Below are positions 26,465-36,444 of a stretch of 64,000 nt of DNA, one piece after another. Position 1 is the stretch's first letter. Each line of letters opens with the position of its first letter. The position numbers and the translations under genes were made by a program. A model generated the notes under the pieces. It saw nothing but the letters and a program-made list of their open reading frames with translations. It was not told the DNA's origin and searched no databases. Source of the DNA: Archegozetes longisetosus (Eukaryota > Arthropoda > Arachnida > Sarcoptiformes > Trhypochthoniidae); the NCBI GenBank assembly GCA_018873245.2, contig JAEMBT020000005.1, forward strand, positions 6,558,001 through 6,622,000. The letters run 5' to 3'.

Positions 26465-29400
26465 TTATGTAAATATTAACCACTTTTCTTTTACTTCTTC
26501 GACTTGTTTTGCAAGTAATGGTTCTCTTATTCTGACTCTGGCCTCGATCTTTCCGCCAACTATTTTTCTGCCTTCAGTTAGAGGAAAACTATCGTGAATT
26601 GTACATTTAGTCTCAAAATCAGTTAGTTTTATCAGAACAGTTCCAATCAACGAATCGCTTCTCAAGAATCCACTATTGAAAGATGACAAAAATCAATATA
26701 AATCTCGTAAATAGGTGTAAATGTGACAAACCCTTTTGAAAATAATTCAAGCTTCAATGGATGCCTTTTGAAGACTCTGGGCAACTGTCGCGATTTTCTA
26801 TCAATATTGAATTTGAATGTCTCATTGAAAACTACAAAAAATCAGTTTATTAATCTCACTGTACTTCAATCAATGCTTATATAAATACCTGGATTAATAC
26901 TATTTTTGACAGTCTTGGTGCGACCAGATTGGGTTTGATCCTGATTATTACGACAAATATTTGAAACAAATCTAACGACAGAACATCTTTGACTTACGTT
27001 AGGAAATGGAAATTCCACTTTAATGTATGTGTCGATATCATTCTTTCCCGGTATGTCTATAGCTTTGATAACTTCTACAGATACTTCATTAGTTCCAACT
27101 TCGGTGTTGCAGATGACCATTGAAAAGGTGCGCATTTCGTATCTAAAAGTCGGCACTCTCTCACCATTCCTCCAGCGCGCGAACAACATATCCATATCTT
27201 TTTTGCTTTCAACTGCATATTTTTCAAACTTTGAAGCAGTCGATACGTCACCCAGTAGTAGAAAATGTTCTTTGTTCCTTTTGCACATCTATAAAGAGTT
27301 CAGTTGACATCAGAATAAGTACAGCTGAAAACTTAATAATTCCGCAATAGCAACAAGATCTTTTCTATGTCAATCTCCTTGTGGTGCGCATGAAGTTTTC
27401 GAGAAATTTGATTTCTAATTTGCTTTGATCACTCTACTGAATATTCTATAAGTTTGCTAATACCTTCAATGTTATGGTCTGATGGACAGCATGCTATCAC
27501 TTCTAGTTGCTATCATAAATTATTAAGTTTTTTGAGTATACAAAAGTATTCAAAGAGAAAGCACGAGAGCCTTACCTCAATCTGACTCTGTAACTCAATC
27601 TCAATTTTTCTATAAATTTCTTCTCTTTCCAAATTGTCGACATCTGAAGATTCAGGATGTGATACAACCACGAAATCGTCAGTCATTTGCGGTGGAGTTG
27701 GTATCGAAGTTGCGTCAATCGGTAATCCGTTTTGCGTGGCTTCAATCAACGGATCGAAGCCCTTGGCCATTCGTAAATATTCTTTTGCTTGTTGTATGTC
27801 TCCCTTTTGTTTGGATTGGAGAGCTGCTTCTTTGAATAATCGCTGACGTTCGAGCAAATAATTCAATTGTTTACTGGCTGTAGATGAAGCTCTCTTCAGA
27901 TTTGGTCGTTGAGTAGGTTTGGGTGGACTCGGCTCAATTGCTTGCTTTTGGACTTGTCCACCAGTTTGTGGCGACTTGTTTACGTTAGTGGCAGCACTTT
28001 CCGCTGGTTTGGGCTTTAAAATTGGTTTTGCTGGTTGAGAAGATGGTTGATTGGTAGGAGCGCTTACCGGTTGCTTCGCGGTATTCTCTTGCTTTGAGCT
28101 ACTTTCTGTTGGTATCGGTCCGAAACCTGAACAAATTTTGCATAGTTAGTTTGTTTCACAAAGGAATCTCTTTACATTGAATAGTCTAAAAGCTATTGAT
28201 TGACTAATACCTGGAGGTGTTGGCAGTTCTTCAAAGTCAACTTGTTTTCCTTTCTTGACATCTTTTATTGCATTCTCGTACTGCTTAACAATTCTTCCCA
28301 GACGTCTAACTTTTCCTGCATTATCTTCTTCTTTTGCTTGTTCTAGAGTTGATTTAAATTTTGCTAGTCTTTGTTCTAACGCTTCCATAACAGTAGTGGG
28401 TGGCGGTGGAGCATTGAATAACTTTTTAGCCTCTTCTTCATTCAATTCAACGTTTGGTATTTCAATTTCACCTCCAGGTTCCTGTTCAGCACTAGTTTTA
28501 GGCATGGCTGGTGTTTGACTACTCGACTGAATATTGTTTTGAGCAACGTTTGGCAGTGAAGTTGAAGGAGGAGGTGGTAGTTGGCTCAGATCAACACTTT
28601 GACCATCTTCTAATGCCTTTGTCAATATCTCGATTTGCTGTCAATCAAAACAAATTAAACTTTTAAGTGATTCAAACATTTCAATCAGAAGATACAAACC
28701 TTTGCTGTTTTTATATGAGACAAAGCCGTTGACTGATCTCCTGATTTTTTAGCCATCAAAGCTGCTCTTTTATATTGATCTCGAAGATCGTTTAGTCGCG
28801 AAATTTCATTTTGTTTCTCTGTTTGCTTTATATCTTTGAGTATAGCTTGGCTGATTTGGGTAGTCGAAGGCTTATCTACTAAGTCGTGTTTCGGACTTTC
28901 TCTTATACTTGTACTAGAAGGAATATGAGTCGCATAAGTATTTCGAACAGCTTGACTATTATTTGAAACGCTTGTGTTTGGTGGTTGTGCTTCACTCATG
29001 TAATCAACTGGTGGTATTACCGGCACATTTTGCTTGCTCACTTTTTTAGCAGGAGACGGACCAGAAGCAATGTTACTGATTTCTGCCTATCGTATCATTA
29101 AATTATTAATTTCGATCTTAAATTCTTTAAACATCGAAATATAGTTAAAATTAATAATTACTAATAAATCTTCATTATCTTCATCAATGTCTTCGTCGTT
29201 ATCATCCTCTTCAAAATCTCCGATTATTCCTAGTTTTTCGATGTTTAACAAATCGACTAGAATGAAAATATCACATGAGTCTTCTAAATCAACTCAATTT
29301 TTCGTGTTTTATTAAATATACAAATGGATAAACAAAATTTAAGTTAAAACTTGAAATAAATTGTTTTAAATTAATTTTAGTTGATTGGCAGAATTGTGCA

Positions 29401-30285
29401 ATATTGTGCAACATTCTGCAATAACTATAAGCTAGGTCAAATTTCATATTTTGCGAACTTAAGTCAATTATCAATTCATAGTTTCAATAGCATTGCAACA
29501 GCTCTCAGATGGATCTAACTGTTTGAGAACGACAACAATACGACAATGTTTTGAGCTGATGTAAAACCCAAGCTCAATTTCGTCACTAAATAGTCTTGCG
29601 CTAGAGATGAAAGAGTGAACTCTATTGGAGCTGAATCGGGAATGGAGTTGGAGTCCATCTCCAACTCCGATGGAGTGGCATTAGGGTTGAAATTTATGAG
29701 ACTATCGGGTATGGACTGGTAGTGGAATTTAGTTGTGTGGAGATGGAATGGAGTCGGAGATGAAAGGTCTCAGGTTTCATCTCTATATTACATTAGTTTA
29801 AAGCCGATTCTATGGAATGTTTTAGTTGAACTTATCACGTGCGATTTAAATCATCTAAATAAAAACTATATAAGTAACAGTTTCGTTCATCTCTCTACAA
29901 TTCAATCAACTACAGCACAAGTTCTTCACTCATTCCATTTATTCTGTCATATACTTCAATCGTTATCATTAATAATCAGTTTGTTTGAATATAAGTTTTG
30001 TTTAGAACAAGTTCAACAAGTAGAAGATAACTTACATTCGTTTTGATTAGTATTTTGCTTCTTATTCGGCAACTTATTGTCTTTACTCTTACGATCATTT
30101 GATCTAACATTTCGAGAAGAAGAAGAAGAGGAAGAAGAAGTAGTAGTAGTAGTTTGTGGCTTTCTACTGCTTGGTTTACTACTGGCACCACTTATTATAG
30201 CATTCAATTCATCCTCCAAATCGTTGTCATCAATTTCGATGCTATCATTGGTTTCAAGTAATCCTTTTATTTTGTCAAAATCCAT
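26465..30285 (-). CDS. CC2D1: CC2D1 (lethal giant discs) C2- and DM14-domain protein
   Basis: Nine exons, 5' to 3': 30036-30285, 29162-29256, 28700-29086, 28211-28637, 27576-28126, 26998-27288, 26889-26940, 26732-26831 and 26465-26672. Phases agree and total 786 residues. The family (fly Lgd, human CC2D1A/B) binds ESCRT-III CHMP4/Shrub and regulates endosomal sorting and Notch. It has an acidic N-terminal segment (about 90-115), three DM14 repeats (about 213-270, 326-387, 472-532) and a C2 domain (about 605-760, ending RVRIREPLLAKQVEEVKEKW). Human CC2D1A has four DM14 repeats and a further ~100-residue helical C-terminus; the first DM14 and that tail are missing here, and the protein ends directly after C2. 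Exon 1 encodes Thr/Ser homopolymers. Intron 5 is nearly filled by a family A element. It is head to head with GTPBP1. Confidence 0.93.
27328..27531 (+). mobile_element. Short terminal-inverted-repeat element, family A, copy 2 (in CC2D1 intron 5)
   Basis: A 204 bp element whose ends are perfect 14-bp inverted repeats (AAAACTTAATAATT and AATTATTAAGTTTT), followed by a second conserved block, atagcaac. It occupies most of the 287 bp intron 27289-27575 of CC2D1. It aligns end to end with the copy at 45094-45311 in the same orientation and with 4061-4281 in the opposite orientation. Confidence 0.75.
29590..29790. repeat. Purine-rich GGAG repeat patch with perfect hairpin, in CC2D1 intron 1
   Basis: Reiterated ggagt, ggaat and ggaga words contrast with the AT-rich surroundings. 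A perfect 10-bp stem (ggagttggag at 29644-29653, ctccaactcc at 29659-29668) closes a five-base loop. Such gagtcggag-like tracts occur at the ends of some arthropod DNA transposons, so this may be a decayed element within the 779 bp intron. The assignment is uncertain. Confidence 0.4.
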
Positions 30286-31014
30286 TTTTAAACTAGACTT
30301 AATATAGCATAAAATATAGCATCAATTTAACAAATTTAAGGTAATAAAAGAGTAGAAACAGTTTCTAAGGGGCTTATTCACCGTTAAATGTCAGAAACAT
30401 TACATCACATGTTTTCAAATGACTCATTGATCGCAATAATAACAAACAAACAATACGACAAATAAGCCCCTTAAATAAGTTCGATCTATTTATCAATAAA
30501 TCGGTAATTTAAAAGTCAGTCAAAACTTTGTGTCAAACAGATTATTGCGAGTCAATTGAATGAGCAGCTATAGAATTGAAGGAATACCCATAATAGATGG
30601 AAATTGACTTGTTTTTGTTGTTCGAAAATAACACGTTATTTAATTTTGGGATAACCTCAAAAATTTACCTTCAAAACAGATCAAAATTGAAATTTTAGTA
30701 AAACTACAATAAATTTCGTTCAAATAGAATTCAATTTTTATCAACCCCTCAGTGAATAGCAATAATCAGTTAATAAAGATTTGATGACATAATTTAGTTA
30801 AGTGATGAAAATTTTTTCTAAAATCCACGTCTATCTCGTTCTGATCTAAATTGTTTAACAGTTGTGTCAGTCCTTGAGATAAACTATTTTTCAATTTTGT
30901 TGAGTTGTCTCTAAAGAGACTTTATATCAATATTTTGATAGTTATGTAAATCCAAAGAGTGAATTGAAATCGATTTGAGATTTTAACGAAAGATATCCTA
31001 ATATAAGTTGAGAC
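30286..31014. promoter_or_regulatory. Divergent promoter region of CC2D1 and GTPBP1
   Basis: 729 bp separate the two divergent start codons, so both promoters and 5' UTRs should be here. I see no clear TATA or initiator motif in the AT-rich sequence. The only definable structure is the small TA-flanked element at 30368-30471. Confidence 0.45.
30368..30471. mobile_element. 104-bp TA-flanked MITE in the CC2D1/GTPBP1 intergenic region
   Basis: Perfect 11-bp terminal inverted repeats (AGGGGCTTATT and AATAAGCCCCT) are flanked by TA on each side (30366-30367 and 30472-30473). The element is non-coding. It lies 83 bp upstream of the CC2D1 start codon, inside the 729 bp region shared by the two divergent genes, so it may sit within the promoter or 5' UTR of CC2D1. 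Confidence 0.6.
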
Positions 31015-34000
31015 ATGTCTACAATTGTAGATCAATTACCATCAAATGAGACAACAATGATATCCGAATTGTTCATAAACCGAGCGAATACTTCATCTGA
31101 AAGTCCATCTGCACCACAACCACTATCAACGCAATCATATCAATTAAACGATTCATCGAGTGATAAGAAACAATCGATGATTTTATTTCAAAAGGTATTA
31201 CAATCACAGCTAATTATCGTTTGGATTTTAGTTTTAATTTAATTAATACATTAAATCAAAATTTATTTCTACTAATTGTAAACTTTGAGAACTCGATGAC
31301 TGATTGAAGTCGAGTTGTTTAGAGTTGCAAAAGTGGTTGTTTACTCGAAGAGACATTTAATAATTAATAATATTTATTTTAGGACTCATTAATCAATCCA
31401 TCCCAAGAACAATTGAATGAATTGATGACCCATGTGCAAAATAAGTTATCGGTAGAAGGTGGTGAAACTATATACCATGTCGGAGTTTCAGGTTATCTAT
31501 AATTCACTTAATTTAATTATTGAGCTTATTTGATAAACTATTTGATAACGGTACAGAGAACGGAGAGAGCGGTCTCTCTGAAGATGATTTGAACGCTTCG
31601 ATCGCGAACCTTTGCAAGTTATCTGCTAAAATAGAAGCCGACTGTATTTTGTTGAGGCGAAGGAAAGGTGATTCAGGTTCTGGTTATGTAGCCGATTATT
31701 TAGTTCGCAAGCGCGCCAAAGAAAATGATTTCCAGGAAGTGAGAGTTGCGGTCGTCGGCAATGTCGATGCCGGTAAAAGTACTTTATTAGGAGTTTTGAC
31801 TCATGGAGAGCTGGATAATGGACGTGGACTCGCACGACAACGTCTTTTCAGGCATAAACATGAAATGGAATCTGGTATGAAATCAATGAATTGATGGTTA
31901 TCTATCAAATGAATGGTTCCTAATGTTGAATTAAAATGACAGGAAGAACGTCGAGCGTTGGCAATGATATCCTTGGTTTCGATAGTAAAGGAAATGTAGT
32001 GAATAAGCCGGACTCGCATGGAGGACATCTCGATTGGGTTAAAATATGCGAGGCCTCTTCTAAAGTAATTACTTTCATTGACTTAGCAGGTCATGAAAGA
32101 TATTTGAAGACTACTATTTTTGGTACGTTTGAGGACAAATTGCATTTGCATCACAAATAACTTAATTTGATGATATCGATTGCAGGTATGACTGGACACG
32201 CGCCCGACTATACAATGCTTATGGTAGGGGCAAATGCTGGCGTGGTTGGAATGACCAAAGAGGTTAATTCAATATTAATATAAGTAAATATATTTGAGAC
32301 CTAAAACATTGTTTTCAACTGTAGCACTTGGGATTAGCGCTTGCACTCAATGTTCCCGTTTTCGTAGTGGTCACTAAGATTGATATGTGTCCTTCAAATG
32401 TATTGCAAAACACTCTCAAACTTTTACAACGAGTCCTTAAATCTCCGGGTTGTCGAAAGATACCAGTAATGGTTCAAAGTCAGGACGACGTTGTGATCGC
32501 TGCCACAAACTTCGCAACTGAACGCTTGTGTCCAATATTTCAAGTTTCGAATGTAAACGGAACTAATTTAGATCTATTGCAAACGTTTCTAAACTTATTA
32601 ATGCCGCGAACCGCTAATCATGATAACGAGGCTGCAGAGTTTCAAATTGACGATACATATTCTGTTCCGGTAATTGTCACTTGTTTGATTCAGTTATTCA
32701 ACTATAAGCTGTATACGAAGAACCCACTTGAGGTTCGACTCACACTCAAAAGACGGTTTTAGGGGACAACTGATTATCAAAGAGAGCCCTGAGAATAGCA
32801 AACCGTCACACCAGTCCTGACCCCATATGTTCGTGCTATCCCTCGTACCCTCAAATAGTTGGTGCTCAAGGATTTACTCAACATGTTTTCGTATACGGCA
32901 GTATAAATTTATATGAATTAAATGATTATTTCTGTCTGTAGGGTGTTGGAACAGTTGTGTCGGGTTTGACTTTGAAAGGAGTAGTCCGGTTGAACGATGT
33001 TTTATATCTCGGTCCCGATTCTTTGGGACGCTTCCTGCCAATTGCTATCAAATCAATACATCGGAAACGAATGCCAGTTAAAGAAGTGAGAAGTGGTCAA
33101 ACGGCGTCGTTTGCTTTGAAAAAGGTATGACATGATAATTAGATGGAATAATTTGAGATTGATATAAACGAAGATATAATCAAATGATCAGATGAAAAGA
33201 TCTGATATTCGAAAAGGAATGGTATTGTTGGCACCAAGTTTGAACCCTCAGGCGTACTGGGAGTTTGAGGGAGAGATTTTGGTTCTACATCATCCAACAA
33301 CTATCAGTCCTAGATATCAAGCAATGGGTAAATCAACTTCATTTCTGTTTCAACAGATACCAGATATATAATGTGACCATAGATTCAAAATTGCGCTATT
33401 AAGTAAGTGCTGCTCTGGTCCACACGTTCGAAGTTAAAACCAAAAGAATCGATAGTTTTTGAGTAGTGAATAGTTTATGATGAATCAACAGTTTTTGAGG
33501 ACACAGTATATAGTTGAAACGTGCTGACCAGAAGCGGCACTTTATAGTATGATCATGAACCTATGGATATGTTGTACATCTAATATTGACCCTCGATAAA
33601 AAATATTGCTCTCAATTTTCAGTCCATTGCGGAAGTATTCGTCAAACTGCTTCAATACTTTCGATGTCGACTGATTGCCTTCGAACTGGTGATAAGGCAA
33701 CAGTTCATTTTCGTTTTATTAAAAATCCTGAATACCTACACGTTGGAACTCGAATGGTTTTTCGGGAGGGTCGAACCAAAGCTATTGGCAACATCTCTAA
33801 GCTGTTAACAGGTGTCCCGCCAAATATTGTGAATAAGACTAAAACAAAGAAGATGTTCCGTCAAACTGGTGGCTCTTCGGCAACACAACAATCGGTTGCT
33901 ACTGAAAACAGTGATCCTAACTCTACCGGTAATTCATATGATAATGAAGGCTCATCCAAGTCCCTAAACAATAAGAAAACTCGAGGAAGACATCGAGGAG

Positions 34001-34080
34001 GGACCAGACATAACAAAAATTACACACCAAACGAAACCAATGATATTCCGGGTCAGAATCCGAGTCAAAATAGGAATTAA
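31015..34080 (+). CDS. GTPBP1: GTP-binding protein 1 (GTPBP1 family translational GTPase)
   Basis: Nine exons with consistent phases: 31015-31194, 31383-31491, 31557-31874, 31943-32122, 32186-32262, 32325-32669, 32942-33124, 33192-33327 and 33623-34080. They total 661 residues (human 669). It is an eEF1A/HBS1-related GTPase implicated in elongation and exosome-linked mRNA turnover. G1 is GNVDAGKST (164-172), G3 is DLAGHE (from 249) and G4 is TKID (305-308). Family blocks [29 protein letters not shown] and [14 protein letters not shown] are all present. The C-terminus is basic and Asn/Gly-rich ([12 protein letters not shown]), as in vertebrates. The acceptor of exon 3 has a weak polypyrimidine tract, but only this choice keeps the phase. 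Intron 8 contains an inverted-repeat element. AATAAA lies at 34262. Confidence 0.96.
33396..33547. mobile_element. Inverted-repeat MITE-like element in GTPBP1 intron 8
   Basis: A 152 bp element whose left end reads CTATTAAGTAAGTGCTGCTC then tggtcc. The right end read inward is CTATAAAGTGCCGCTTCTGG then tcagcacg. The repeats are imperfect but extend about 35 bp. It makes up about half of the 295 bp intron 33328-33622 and has no coding capacity. The terminal CTATAAAGTG resembles the element at 4784-4894. Confidence 0.55.
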
Positions 34081-34770
34081 ATGCCGTAAATAATAATATC
34101 TAACGTTTTAAAACATTTAAGTTTATATTCATTTGTGTAATATATAAACATTTCATGTTTGAATATTTACTAAATTAATTAAAATTAACTGAAATTTGAG
34201 TGAATATTTTGAATTTTATCTGAAAAATGAGATCGAAAGAATGAACGCTAACTTTTAAACAAATAAAGAGTCGTCTATAATAGAAAGGTGTCTCTGTTTT
34301 AAATGCTTTAATAGAGAGGCACAAACCTCGCATTCACTACATTTCCAAATTCTTTTTTTCTTATCACAACTATTATATCATATATTTAAATATCTAATTA
34401 TTTCAATTATAAGATAGTTAATAAAATCAATCAATCAAATCATATCAATTATTGGTCAAATTTAACACATTTTCATTAAATGACAATCAAATGATAGTCA
34501 AATAATAAATTTGCCTAACTTTGAATAGAAAATAGCAAATACTTAGAGAAGAAAATCAATTAAAAAGAGGTGAAGTGATTTGATAAGTTATTTTATAATT
34601 GAAATTTATAACAAATATGAAATTAATGAAAGTGAGATGTCAGATTGATTGGCACTTAGAGACCCTTAAGCATTACAAGTTGGAAATTACAGACGACTAT
34701 AAAAATTAGAAACAATAAAACATTTGGTAGAAATGAATAGAAGATTATAAATGATCTATTATAAACAATA
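34081..34770. other. 3' intergenic region between convergent GTPBP1 and ATF7IP-like genes
   Basis: AT-rich 3' UTR and spacer sequence. The AATAAA at 34262-34267 is a plausible GTPBP1 polyadenylation signal. No genes or repeats stand out. Confidence 0.5.
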
Positions 34771-35024
34771 TCAAGAGATATCTATACATTCTATATTACT
34801 TGAAGGACCAATTTGTGATTGGGAGTCCTCTGCTCTGACATAGAACCGATATTTTCCATGAGACAAGTTGGATAAAGTACAAGCCATAGGAGGGTCTAAT
34901 GCGTCCACCACACCAATCGGTCCATTTGCAGGACTAGAATATGTGTTTGAGTTTCTGGTCATATATATTAAATATCTCTTTATTACAAAATTGGTCTTTG
35001 GAATCGTCCACTTGAGCGTTACTT
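34771..35024 (-). CDS. ATF7IP: Last coding exon of an ATF7IP/windei-like gene (fibronectin type III domain)
   Basis: About 84 residues reading EVTLKWTIPKTNFVIKRY through to SSNIECIDIS and a stop. The acceptor (TTTTGCAG on the minus strand, just above 35024) enters in mid-codon. The central block PPMACTLSNLSHGKYRFYVR followed by AEDSQSQIGPSS closely resembles the C-terminal FN3 domain of ATF7IP (LPMACTLTQF...KYxFAVRAxD...GP), which in vertebrates binds MBD1 and partners in SETDB1-dependent H3K9 methylation. It is probably the 3' end of the gene whose large exon lies at 36445-37917. The connecting exon or exons, carrying the first FN3 strand, were not found. ATF7IP identity is moderately supported by this exon alone. 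Confidence 0.65.
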
Positions 35025-36444
35025 CTGCAAAATACAAACTATTATTATTGATTTATTCATATTTTATCTCTTTTAATCTCTTCTCAAGACTAAACATTCG
35101 ATCAACACTTTGAAAAACCTAAGAGAATCAATAACTTGAATAACTTCTATGATGATCAGTGCTGTCAAATATGCATCTGATCAAAGTTTGCATTTGAACT
35201 TCTCTAAAATTCAAGCCTCAAAGTGTAAGTTTTCAAGTTGGACAAAGTTTCAAAATTGGTTTAATCATTTTAATGACAGTACTTCGAAAATGAATCCATT
35301 CAATATTAGTCACTTTAGCTTGACGTCCAAGAATTATAATAAAAGATCAATTTAGAGTCTGGCGACTCTTCAATACAACAATACGTGAAATGGTAGTAAA
35401 ATCGTTGCTAATTCGATGTAAGTTTGTACTGCCACTTATTTTCAATTGGCAAGAAGCCTTTTGAACACTTATATTGAAATTGTAGCTAAGAGTAGATTTT
35501 GTAAAATTATAGAAATTGACAAAACTACATACAATCGGTAATTTATTATAGAATTGAGGAGTTGCCCTGGTCAGTAAATATTGGTAGCTATGATTTTATA
35601 ATCAGCAGAGTCGTCACTTTTTCGGGCTAAAAACCCTAAAATTTGAGTAATTTTTTCGGAATATATTTTAAGCCTTATTTATGATTTGAAAATTTTTTTT
35701 AGGTAATTTGATTGTGTTACTCAAAATGAGCACGTTTCATTCCTTAGTACTTTTAAGGGAATTAGACAAAATCGGAAACGATAGATTGGAGTATTTGAGG
35801 TCGAACTTTTTGCCGCTAAGTCTGAAAAAAACTGTTTGAAAATTTTTCAAGTTTCAGGTTACATGCGGCAAAGGTTGATTATCGAAAAGGATTGTATTTG
35901 TAATAGTTTCAGAATAAAACTGGATAAAATCCGAGGAAATTGTGAGTTTTCCAAAACTCAGAAGACTAGGAAAGGCGTCAATTTTCAGACTTTGGAGAGC
36001 TTAGATCTCAGCAAATTCCACTTGCCATTTGACGACTGGTGCATATATTTGAGTTTGCGATAGTTTTGGACTAGAGAGAAGTTGGCATTTGCAACAAAGT
36101 AACAGTTCCGATAATGAGATCATCTGGCCAAACTTAAAACTGCAGCACAACTTTTAACTTAAGTCTAGTCCAGTTTATACTCATTTGTTGATAATACCAA
36201 ATAATTGACTTAACCACTAAATTTTTAGTTGAATAATTTAATCGAAATCAGCTTCATAAATCATGTCACATAACAGTACTGTAAATGTTTTCATTTGAAA
36301 GATATTAAATCAAAATGAATAAATAGTTTAAATTTATAAAAAAAAATTCTAAGACTAGAAATACATTCGCAATACTTGACTGATTAGGACAAAAATATGA
36401 AATATTTATAAATAGAAGTTGAATGAAGTAAAATAAAACTTGGA
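35025..36444. other. Probable intron or introns of the ATF7IP-like gene
   Basis: Mostly non-coding and occupied from about 35590 to 36085 by a dispersed repeat (family C). Short plus-strand frames at 35149-35355 and 35836-36063 look random. At least one small coding exon should be here, because the large upstream exon has no compatible donor for the FN3 exon, but I could not locate it. Confidence 0.45.
35590..36085 (+). repeat. Dispersed repeat family C, copy 1
   Basis: About 500 bp sharing ordered blocks with 43890-44455: an ataatcagcagagtcgt-like start, gggctaaaaac, a taagccttatttatgattt-like block, aactggataaaatcc, a cttgccatttgacgactgg-like block and gatagttttggactagaga. It lies between the FN3 exon and the large exon of the ATF7IP-like gene. 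No transposase is seen. Confidence 0.55.

Noticed and set aside
32670..32941. A possible further inverted-repeat element in GTPBP1 intron 6
   Set aside because: Weak terminal similarity (caactat...acga at both sides) is not enough to distinguish from chance.
35836..36063. A 75-codon plus-strand frame in the ATF7IP-like gap
   Set aside because: It lies within a dispersed repeat, and the second copy near 44.3 kb does not keep the frame.
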